This document shows, in pieces, positions 7,382 to 12,978 of a stretch of DNA of 13,435 nt. Position numbers and translations under genes: made by a program. Position 1 is the stretch's first letter; every line of letters begins with the position of its first letter. The DNA is from a bacterium (lineage in GTDB: Bacteria > Planctomycetota > UBA11346), in NCBI GenBank assembly GCA_020049615.1, contig JAIFKN010000304.1, positions 1 through 13,435 of the forward strand, read 5' to 3'. The notes beneath the pieces were generated by a model. It saw only the letters and a list, made by a program, of their open reading frames with translations. It ran no database searches and was not told where the DNA came from.

Positions 7382-7684
7382 CTACTTCGCCGGGGGCGTC
7401 GAAGCGGTCTTCTTCTTGAGCAGGGTCGCGGCCAGACCGGTGGTCTTGCCACCCATCTTGTTGCCGAACTTCTCGACCCGGCCGGCGGTGTCGAGGATGC
7501 GCTGCGTACCGGTGTAGAACGGGTGCGAGGCGCTCGAGACGTCGACCTTGTAGAGCGGGTAGCTCTTGCCGTCGATCTCGATCTTCTGCTCTGTCTTGAT
7601 CGGGCTCAGCACGAGGAAGACGGCGCCGGACACGATGTCCTGGAACACCACTTCGCGCACTTTGGGATGGATCTCGTCCTTCAT
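7382..7684 (-). CDS. rpmE2: 50S ribosomal protein L31, type B (zinc-independent)
   Basis: This 100-residue protein is a component of the large ribosomal subunit near the central protuberance. It begins MKDEIHPKVREVVFQD and carries DVSSASHPFYTG and DTAGRVEKF, the signature of type B L31. There is no cysteine at all, so the zinc ribbon of type A L31 is absent. The C-terminal extension (from about residue 80, LLKKKTASTPPAK) is longer than usual. The ATG lies 2 nt beyond the rplI stop, so translation is likely coupled, with a purine-rich stretch of the L9 tail codons serving as ribosome binding site. In several bacteria type B L31 is a Zur-controlled alternative used under zinc starvation; here its place inside a ribosomal operon suggests it is the main copy. 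Stop codon TAG. Confidence 0.95.
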   Translation of the reverse strand: MKDEIHPKVREVVFQDIVSGAVFLVLSPIKTEQKIEIDGKSYPLYKVDVSSASHPFYTGTQRILDTAGRVEKFGNKMGGKTTGLAATLLKKKTASTPPAK

Positions 7685-7686
7685 GA

Positions 7687-8433
7687 TCAGCCCTTCTTCT
7701 TCTTGTCGTGCTTGTCGTTCTTCTCGCCCTTGCCCTTGGCGGACTTGTCAGCCTTGGCGGGCTTCTCGCCCTTGGCGGGCTTCTCGCCCTTGGCCGGCTT
7801 CTCCGCCTTGGCGGGCTTGTCGGACTTCTCGTCCTTGGCCTCACCCTCGGGCTTCGCCTCGCCCTCGGCAGTGGCACCGGCGGCCTTGGCCTCCTTCTCG
7901 GCCTTCTTGGCGGCCTCGCGCTCCGCCTTCTTGGCGGCGACGGCGGCGAGGGTCTCGGCCAGCGACGGCGCGTTGGGATCGCTGTTCACGACCTCGACGT
8001 TGACCGTGATCTTGACCGACTTGTGCAGGCTGACCTCGATCGCGTAGCGGCCGAGCTTGCGGATGCGGTCGGTCAGATGGATCTGCTTGCCGTCGACCAC
8101 GACGCCGGCCTTGGCCAGGGCGGCGACGATCTCCTTGGTGCCGACCGAGCCGAACAGTTCATCATCCTGCGCCACGCGCTGGGCGATCTGGACGCTGGCG
8201 TTGTTGACCGTCTTGGCCAGGGCCTGGGCCTTGGCTTCGCGTTCGGTCTCGTTCTTGGCCGCCTTCTCGCGCAGCACCTCGATCTGGCGCTTGGCCGCCC
8301 CGTCGGCGTGGATGGCCAGGCCGTAGGGGTAGAGGTAGTTGCGGGCGTAGCCCGGGGCAACACGGACGACATCGCCCATGTTGCCGAGTTTGAGGACGTC
8401 CTTGACGAGCAGGACTTCAGTGCGCTTTGCCAC
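7687..8433 (-). CDS. rplI: 50S ribosomal protein L9 with a long Lys/Ala/Glu-rich C-terminal tail
   Basis: Residues 1 to about 150 are a normal L9: the N-terminal domain with EVLLVKDVLKLGNMGDVVRVAPGYARNYLYP, the long connecting helix, and the C-terminal domain with DELFGSVGTKEI. L9 binds 23S rRNA near the L1 stalk and helps keep the reading frame. About 98 further residues follow, first an Ala/Lys/Glu helix-prone stretch, then a low-complexity series of EKPAKG/DKPAKA hexads ending in KHDKKKKG. Typical L9 is about 150 residues. Part of the tail is encoded by 18-bp tandem repeats. The start is GTG; AAGGAG overlaps the rpsR stop codon (TAAGGAG) with 8 nt to the GTG, which points to coupling with rpsR. 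The role of the tail is unknown. Confidence 0.96.
   Translation of the reverse strand: MAKRTEVLLVKDVLKLGNMGDVVRVAPGYARNYLYPYGLAIHADGAAKRQIEVLREKAAKNETEREAKAQALAKTVNNASVQIAQRVAQDDELFGSVGTKEIVAALAKAGVVVDGKQIHLTDRIRKLGRYAIEVSLHKSVKITVNVEVVNSDPNAPSLAETLAAVAAKKAEREAAKKAEKEAKAAGATAEGEAKPEGEAKDEKSDKPAKAEKPAKGEKPAKGEKPAKADKSAKGKGEKNDKHDKKKKG
7753..7824 (-). repeat. Four 18-bp tandem repeats within the rplI tail
   Basis: On the plus strand the unit CTTGGCGGGCTTCTCGCC occurs at 7753-7770 and again, identical, at 7771-7788. Two diverged copies follow at 7789-7806 and 7807-7824. The repeats encode the PAK-containing hexads of the L9 tail. Unit length is a multiple of three, so copy-number change would keep the frame. 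Confidence 0.85.
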
Positions 8434-8445
8434 GGTAGCCTCTCC

Positions 8446-8727
8446 TTACTCGCCCACGTAGGGCAGCAGGGCCAGGTACCGCGCGCGCTTCACCGCAAGG
8501 GCGAGCTGGCGCTGGTAGAAGGCGGTGTTCCCGTTGCGCTTGCCCGAGGACAGCTTGCCCTGGGAGCTCACGTAGCGGTTGAGGGTCGCGGTGTCGCGGT
8601 AGTCGATCTGGAAGGTGCCTTCCTTCTCGAAACGGCAGGGCTTCGGCGCCTCGACGCGCTTGGCGCGCTTCGGACGCTTCTTGAAGTCCTTCTTGTTCTT
8701 CTTGCCGGCGGGGCCGAAAAAAGCCAT
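8446..8727 (-). CDS. rpsR: 30S ribosomal protein S18
   Basis: S18 binds S6 and the central domain of 16S rRNA on the 30S platform. The 93-residue protein carries CRFEKEGTFQIDYRDTATLNRYVSSQGKL and the closing QLALAVKRARYLALLPY, both typical of the family. It has a basic N-terminal extension (about residues 8-28, rich in Lys and Arg) and is longer than the usual 75 or so residues. It sits between ssb (21-nt gap) and rplI, the conserved order of the rpsF operon. The ribosome binding site is weak. Only one cysteine is present, so zinc binding is not expected. Confidence 0.96.
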   Translation of the reverse strand: MAFFGPAGKKNKKDFKKRPKRAKRVEAPKPCRFEKEGTFQIDYRDTATLNRYVSSQGKLSSGKRNGNTAFYQRQLALAVKRARYLALLPYVGE

Positions 8728-8748
8728 GGTGGTTGTCTCTTTACGTGA

Positions 8749-9216
8749 TCAGAAAGGTGGTTCGTCGTCGCTGGCGGCGGGGGCCGGCGACGCGGGACGG
8801 GACGGACGGGCCGGAGCGGCCGGGGCATCGCCCTCGGTGTCGCCACCGGCATCACCGGCAGGAGCGCCCTCGCCGCGGCCCTTGCCGCCGTCGAGGAACT
8901 GGACGTTGTCGGCGACGACGCGCAGCTTGCTGCGCTTGCTGCCGTCCTTCTTGTCCTCCCAGGTGTCGAGCTTGAGGCGGCCTTCGATGAAGCAGCCACG
9001 GCCCTTGGTCAGGTATTGGCTGCACAGCTCGGCGGTGCGGCCCCAGACCTCGATGTCGACGAAGGTGACCTCTTCCTTGAGGCTGCCGTCGCCGGCCTTG
9101 AACTTGCGGTTGATCGCCAGACCGAACTCGGCAACCGCCTTCTCGTTGGCGAGGAAGCGGACCTGCGGGTCCCGGGTCAGGTTTCCCGCGAGGAATACGC
9201 GGTTGATGTTCGCCAC
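8749..9216 (-). CDS. ssb: Single-stranded DNA-binding protein
   Basis: SSB coats single-stranded DNA during replication, recombination and repair, and recruits partners through its C-terminal tip. The 155-residue protein has an OB-fold at about residues 1-108, with NRVFLAGNLTRDPQVRF, VTFVDIEVWGRTAELCSQYLTKG and FIEGRLKLDTWEDK. A Gly/Ala/Pro-rich linker of about 45 residues leads to the acidic tip SDDEPPF, which matches the partner-binding DDxPF consensus. The start is GTG with GGAG (9224-9227) 7 nt upstream. It lies one base beyond the rpsF stop, inside the rpsF-ssb-rpsR-rplI operon, a position conserved in many bacteria. Confidence 0.97.
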   Translation of the reverse strand: MANINRVFLAGNLTRDPQVRFLANEKAVAEFGLAINRKFKAGDGSLKEEVTFVDIEVWGRTAELCSQYLTKGRGCFIEGRLKLDTWEDKKDGSKRSKLRVVADNVQFLDGGKGRGEGAPAGDAGGDTEGDAPAAPARPSRPASPAPAASDDEPPF

Positions 9217-9217
9217 G

Positions 9218-9622
9218 TCACATCTCCGGCGGCGCGTTGGCGGCGGCCAGGGCGGCGGCGGCGGCGGCAGCGGCGGCCAGTTCCTTGGCCTTGGCGCGCT
9301 GGTCCTTGATCAGCTGCAGCTCCTTGCCCGGACGGGCGACGACGAGCTGGCGCAGGATGGCGGTGCCGAGGACGACGCGACGCTCGATCTTCTCGAGTGC
9401 GGCCGGCGGGGCGGAGAAGTAGCCGGTATAGTAGGTCGCGCTGGTCTCGCCCTTGATCGGGTAGGCGAGCGCGCGCTCCTCCCACTTCTCAAGCTCGAGG
9501 AAGGTGGCGCCTTCCGCCTCGTAGATCTGGCGGATGGTGGCGAGGGTGCCATCGGGGTCGGCGCGCGAGTCGGCGGCCTTGACCAGGATGGTGGTCTCGT
9601 AGGTACGGCTGGTTTCAGGCAT
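9218..9622 (-). CDS. rpsF: 30S ribosomal protein S6 with a poly-alanine C-terminus
   Basis: S6 pairs with S18 on the 30S platform. The ferredoxin-like S6 fold is recognisable from TYETTILVK, TFLELEKWEERALAYPIKG, TYYTGYF and LRQLVVARPGKE. The tail is KAKELAAAAAAAAALAAANAPPEM, a near-pure alanine run coded mainly by GCC and presumably flexible or helical. Three in-frame ATG codons occur at 9634, 9628 and 9622. The third is preferred because GGAG (9629-9632) lies 6 nt before it, giving 134 residues; starting at 9634 would give 138. The gene heads the tight block ending in rpmE2 and follows rpsT after about 90 nt. Confidence 0.95.
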   Translation of the reverse strand: MPETSRTYETTILVKAADSRADPDGTLATIRQIYEAEGATFLELEKWEERALAYPIKGETSATYYTGYFSAPPAALEKIERRVVLGTAILRQLVVARPGKELQLIKDQRAKAKELAAAAAAAAALAAANAPPEM

Positions 9623-9628
9623 GGGCAT

Positions 9629-9632
9629 CTCC
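9629..9632 (-). promoter_or_regulatory. Ribosome binding site that selects the rpsF start
   Basis: GGAG on the minus strand lies 6 nt upstream of the ATG at 9622 and overlaps the first of three in-frame ATG codons. Nothing comparable stands before the ATG at 9634. Confidence 0.6.
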
Positions 9633-9655
9633 ATGGACCGCCGTGGATGCGGCGG

Positions 9656-9671
9656 GAGGCCTTGCGGCCCC
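9656..9671 (-). promoter_or_regulatory. Small hairpin with GCAA tetraloop in the rpsF leader
   Basis: In minus-strand RNA, GGGGCC-GCAA-GGCCUC forms a 6-bp stem with one G-U pair and a GNRA loop. The G-U pair works only on the minus strand, which is consistent with an RNA role. It lies in the 92-nt gap between rpsT and the rpsF start. S6:S18 binding leaders that autoregulate this operon are known in many bacteria, but I cannot show that this hairpin has their conserved elements. Confidence 0.35.
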
Positions 9672-9714
9672 GGGGTGCTGCCGCCGGCCGGATGGCCAGC
9701 GGAAGGGATTCAGG

Positions 9715-10008
9715 TTACTTCTTGGGCGCGGTGGCGGCCGGCTTCGCGACCGGCTTGGCCAGGGCCAGGGCCAGGCGCGACTTGAGTCGCGAGGCGGTGT
9801 TCTTGTGCACGGTGTTGACGCTGGCGGCCTGATCGACGCGCTTGGCGAAGGTCTTGTACACGGCCTTGGCCTGCTCGACCTGGCCGTCGTGGAGGTGGCG
9901 CTCGAGCGTCTTGCGGATCGACTTCAGCTCGGTCAGCCGTGACTTGTTGGCGACGCGACGCGTCTCGTTCTTGCGCAGGCGCTTGGCGGCGCTGTTGTTG
10001 TGCGGCAT
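9715..10008 (-). CDS. rpsT: 30S ribosomal protein S20
   Basis: S20 is a primary 16S rRNA-binding protein of the 30S subunit. The 97-residue basic protein starts MPHNNSAAKRLRKNETRRVANKSR and continues with TLERHLHDG and ASVNTVHKNTASRLKSRLA, the characteristic three-helix pattern. A short extra tail (AKPVAKPAATAPKK) makes it about ten residues longer than usual. No clear Shine-Dalgarno motif precedes the ATG. In many bacteria rpsT is transcribed alone; here it stands between the TPR gene and rpsF on the same strand, so it may share their transcript. Confidence 0.96.
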   Translation of the reverse strand: MPHNNSAAKRLRKNETRRVANKSRLTELKSIRKTLERHLHDGQVEQAKAVYKTFAKRVDQAASVNTVHKNTASRLKSRLALALAKPVAKPAATAPKK

Positions 10009-10065
10009 CGAGGTGGGGACCTGTAAGGGGAAGGTGGTCGAGCGGTGGGCAAGAGCTGCGGCGGT

Positions 10066-11448
10066 TCAGCCGCGGAGCTTGGAGAGGCGGGCGGCAGCGT
10101 CCTTGTAGCCGAAGTCGAGCGTCACCAGTTTCTCAAGCTCGACGATGGCCTCGGCATTCTGCCCGCGGTCCTCGTACAGCTTGGCCAGCTGATAGCGCCC
10201 TTCCTTGGCCTCGTCCGACTGCTCGTCCTCCACAAGAGGGAGGAAGAGTTTGTATTGCTGTATGGCCAGGTCAAGGAGGTTCCGCTTCTGGAAGCAGATG
10301 GCCAGACCACGGTGACTGCTCTTGCGCAGCCGGGGGTCGTTGACCGTCTTCTGGAACTCGGCCGCCGCCCCGTCGATCTCGCCGGCGGTCAGCAGGTTGC
10401 GGCCCAGATTGAATCGATGCCCCATGTCGGTGGGCTGGCGCTCGACGCGCGCACGGTACTCGGTGATCTCGAGATCAAGCAGTTGCTTGCGCGCAGCGGC
10501 CGCTTCCGGACCGCCTGCCGGCAGGGTCTTGAGCCGCTCGCGCGCCTCGAAGATGCGCAGGTCGCCCAGCTTCATGGTGACGGTGAAGTCGTGCACATCG
10601 AGGGCCTGGGCCTTCTCGTACGCGGCACGCGTGGCCGTCAGCTGCGTCGCATCGCCAGGCGCGAGTTCATGCAGACGGCGGATGGTGTCGCCCTTCTTCA
10701 CCCAGAGGAACTTGTCACCCGGGTTCTTCTGTAGGTCCTCGTCGATGTACTTGAGCACCTCGCGGGCGTCCTCGGGCGTGCGAACGTTGCGATTGAGCAC
10801 CTCCTGGCGGCGGGCGGCATCGGTGGATGCGACCTGGCTGCGGTAGTCGGTGGCCTGGCCGGCGCCGCCGGCGTTGCGCCGCATCATCGACTGCATGGCG
10901 TGCCAGTTCTTGACCGTCCGCCCGGCTTCCGGGTGGTTGGGCATGGCCTTCTCAAGCGAGGTCATCGTCGTAATGGCCTTCTCCAATGCCGCCTCATCCT
11001 TCTTCCCGGACGAGTTGAAGCGCTCTAGGTACATGTGCGCCAGCTGCCACAGCACCTTGTCGTTGAACATGCCGGTGTGGCGGAACTCCTCGCCGAGGAA
11101 AATGGCGACGTCAGCCACCGGTTTGACCGTGGCTGACAGCTTCACCGCCGCCTCCATCGCGGCGGCGAGCGACTTGGGGTCGCCCGTCTTGCCCAGTTGC
11201 TTGGCTGCCGCAGCGAACTGCTTGAGCGGATCGGTGCTCATCACCGGCATCTTCAGGCCGCTGAACAGGCCGGTCTTGCCACCCGTCTCCTTGGCCTTGC
11301 GCCGCGATATGGGGATGAGCAGCTTGAATATCTCGACGTTCGCCGGATCGACCTCGATACATTCGCCGAGGATGGTCAGCGCGTCGTCGCAAGCGCCCTT
11401 GTCGAAGAGTTGCTTGGCGCGGGTGAGATGCTTGGTCAGGTCGGGCAT
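10066..11448 (-). CDS. Tetratricopeptide (TPR) repeat protein of unknown function
   Basis: This 460-residue protein is almost wholly helical with TPR-like helix pairs. The clearest are at the N-terminus (AKQLFDKGACDDALTILGECIEVDPAN) and from about residue 345 to the end (GHRFNLGRNLLTAGEIDGAAAEFQKT; GRYQLAKLYEDRGQNAEAIVELEKL). The middle has degenerate repeats. No signal peptide, membrane segment or catalytic motif is visible, so it is probably a cytosolic scaffold or assembly factor. The ATG at 11448 (MPDLTKHLTRAK) is chosen because TPR homology begins there; the frame runs upstream to 11559 through sequence that would overlap def and looks noncoding. A GAGG stands 11 nt upstream, farther than ideal. 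It precedes rpsT on the same strand by 57 nt. A link to ribosome assembly is conjecture from location. Confidence 0.85.
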   Translation of the reverse strand: MPDLTKHLTRAKQLFDKGACDDALTILGECIEVDPANVEIFKLLIPISRRKAKETGGKTGLFSGLKMPVMSTDPLKQFAAAAKQLGKTGDPKSLAAAMEAAVKLSATVKPVADVAIFLGEEFRHTGMFNDKVLWQLAHMYLERFNSSGKKDEAALEKAITTMTSLEKAMPNHPEAGRTVKNWHAMQSMMRRNAGGAGQATDYRSQVASTDAARRQEVLNRNVRTPEDAREVLKYIDEDLQKNPGDKFLWVKKGDTIRRLHELAPGDATQLTATRAAYEKAQALDVHDFTVTMKLGDLRIFEARERLKTLPAGGPEAAAARKQLLDLEITEYRARVERQPTDMGHRFNLGRNLLTAGEIDGAAAEFQKTVNDPRLRKSSHRGLAICFQKRNLLDLAIQQYKLFLPLVEDEQSDEAKEGRYQLAKLYEDRGQNAEAIVELEKLVTLDFGYKDAAARLSKLRG

Positions 11449-11551
11449 GGTCCGTAACGCCTCGGAATCGTGTCGTTCAGACGCAGAGCGTCTTGCATGG
11501 AGCCTTACATTCTGATGATGCCGTCTCTCCCACAAGGACCGGCACGCTGGC
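11449..11551. promoter_or_regulatory. Divergent promoter region between the TPR gene and def
   Basis: This 103-nt gap must hold promoters for the TPR/ribosomal block (minus) and the def operon (plus). It contains a perfect inverted repeat AGACGC-AGA-GCGTCT at 11479-11493. A TTGCAT at 11493-11498 could serve as a -35 element for def, but no convincing -10 element follows at the right distance. The stretch from 11498 to 11520 is noticeably less GC-rich than its surroundings. Confidence 0.45.
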
Positions 11552-12145
11552 ATGGACACGACCGCTTCACCCGCCGACTACCCCGACCATCCCACCCTGG
11601 TGCGCTATCCCGCCCCAGTGCTGCGCCGCCCCGCCACCGCGGTGACGGCGTTCGACGGCGCCCTGGCCGCCTTCTGCCGGCGCATGTTCGAGGTCATGGA
11701 TGAGGAACGCGGCGTCGGCCTCGCCGCCCCGCAGGTCGGCGTGTCGCGCCGCATCTTCGTCACCGACCACGCACGCAGGAAGGATGGCGAGTCGCCCTGC
11801 CCGCGGATCTGGATCAACCCGCGCATCACCGACACGGAAGGGACCACGGTGTACGAGGAGGGCTGCTTGTCCTTCCCCGGCATCTACGCCAAGGTCAAGC
11901 GCCATGACCGCCTTACCATTCACTGGCAGGACGTCCACGGCGCCGAGTTCAGCGAGCGTCTCGACGTCGGCTCCGGCCAGTTCCTCGGCATCGTCGTGCA
12001 GCATGAACTCGACCACCTCGATGGCACGGTCTTCGTCGACCACCTTACCGCGGTGCAGCTCGGCCTGGTGCGCAAGCGCCTGAAGGAGCTGGAGAAGACC
12101 TACCGCGAGGAAACCGGCAAGGCGGGGAGCCCGATACGGCGATGA
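11552..12145 (+). CDS. def: Peptide deformylase
   Basis: This cytosolic metalloenzyme removes the formyl group from the N-terminal methionine of new proteins. All three family motifs are present in the 197-residue protein: motif I GLAAPQVG (residues 56-63), motif II EGCLSFPG with the metal ligand Cys105, and motif III QHELDH with ligands His151 and His155 and the catalytic Glu152. The length is at the upper end of the normal range. The usual partner fmt (methionyl-tRNA formyltransferase) does not follow. Instead the last four bases (ATGA) overlap the start of a histidine kinase gene, implying one transcript and coupled translation. The start is the first ATG of the conserved frame; an AAGGA lies 13 nt upstream, which is far for a ribosome binding site. 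Confidence 0.95.
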   Translation: MDTTASPADYPDHPTLVRYPAPVLRRPATAVTAFDGALAAFCRRMFEVMDEERGVGLAAPQVGVSRRIFVTDHARRKDGESPCPRIWINPRITDTEGTTVYEEGCLSFPGIYAKVKRHDRLTIHWQDVHGAEFSERLDVGSGQFLGIVVQHELDHLDGTVFVDHLTAVQLGLVRKRLKELEKTYREETGKAGSPIRR

Positions 12146-12975
12146 GCAAGAACGCCGGCTTCTCGCTGCCCGGAGACGACCGCCTGGTCGAGCTCGGCCG
12201 CATCGCCGGCGGGCTGGTGCACGAGATCAAGAATCCCCTGGGCGTGGTGTCGATGAATGCCGACCTGCTGCGCGAACAGGTCGGGCGCGTCATGCCCGAG
12301 GGCCCCGACCGCGACAAGATGCTCCGCCGCCTCGGCCGCATCGGCGAGAGCGTACGCAGCCTGCAGGCCATTGTCGCCAGCTTCCTGCAGTTCGCCCGGC
12401 CCGGCCGGCCGGACGCCGCGGCTGTCGACGTCAACACGGTGATCCACCACCTGATCGAGGAGCAGAGCGAAGCCAACGCCGCGGACCAGGTGGTGGTCGC
12501 CTTCCACCCCGACGAGGGATTGGCGGCGGTGCCGGCCGATCCGGCGCAGCTGGCGGCGGTCTTCCGCAACATCCTGGTCAACGCCCGCGAGGCGCTGGGC
12601 GGGCGCGCCGCCGACCGCCGCATCCTCATCGCCACCCGCGGCGCGCACGGCAGCGTGCGCGTGGTCATCGCCAACAACGGCCCGCCCATCCCCGAGCGCG
12701 TCGCCGCGCACCTGTTCCAGCCGTTCACCTCCGACAAGGAGAGCGGCACGGGCCTCGGCTTGGCCATCGTGCGCCAACTGGTCGAGTTGCACCACGGCAC
12801 CGTCCATGTCAGCTCGGACAAGGACGCCGGCGTCAGCTTCACCGTCGAGTTGCCCACGCCCCTCGGTCCGGCCCGTGCGCGCATGGAGCTGCCCATGCCC
12901 GCCGCCGAGGCGGTGGTGGTCGATACGGCCAAGGCGAACCCGCCGAAACGCAGACGCACCAGGAAGACAGGCTGA
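12142..12975 (+). CDS. Soluble NtrB-like sensor histidine kinase
   Basis: This 277-residue protein has a HisKA dimerisation domain with the phospho-acceptor His27 in GGLVHEIKNPLG, and a HATPase_c domain with the N box (FRNILVNAREAL, Asn147), the F-box-like LFQPFTSDK and the G2 box GTGLGLAI (202-209). The G1 box reads IANNGPPIP, so the usual Asp of DxGxG is Asn178. No membrane segment and no PAS or other sensor domain precede His27, so input must come from a partner or from other proteins, as with cytosolic NtrB-type kinases. The C-terminal 40 residues are an Ala/Pro stretch ending in the basic KRRRTRKTG. It overlaps def by 4 nt and is followed after 3 nt by its likely partner response regulator. 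Confidence 0.92.
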   Translation: MSKNAGFSLPGDDRLVELGRIAGGLVHEIKNPLGVVSMNADLLREQVGRVMPEGPDRDKMLRRLGRIGESVRSLQAIVASFLQFARPGRPDAAAVDVNTVIHHLIEEQSEANAADQVVVAFHPDEGLAAVPADPAQLAAVFRNILVNAREALGGRAADRRILIATRGAHGSVRVVIANNGPPIPERVAAHLFQPFTSDKESGTGLGLAIVRQLVELHHGTVHVSSDKDAGVSFTVELPTPLGPARARMELPMPAAEAVVVDTAKANPPKRRRTRKTG

Positions 12976-12978
12976 ACC

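Noticed and set aside
7753..7824. Regular 18-bp repeats considered as a CRISPR-like array
   Set aside because: The units are contiguous without spacers and lie in frame within rplI, encoding the protein tail.
6194..8047. A 617-codon open frame on the plus strand opposite prfA, rpmE2 and the rplI tail
   Set aside because: It lies antisense to three certain genes, and its translation is low-complexity with no known domain. Long antisense frames are expected at this GC content.
8714..8722. TTTTTT run early in rpsR as a programmed frameshift site
   Set aside because: The rpsR frame is complete and normal without any shift, and no stimulatory structure or alternative product is apparent.
8615..9832. 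A 405-codon plus-strand open frame opposite rpsR, ssb and rpsF
   Set aside because: It is antisense to conserved ribosomal operon genes and resembles no protein family.
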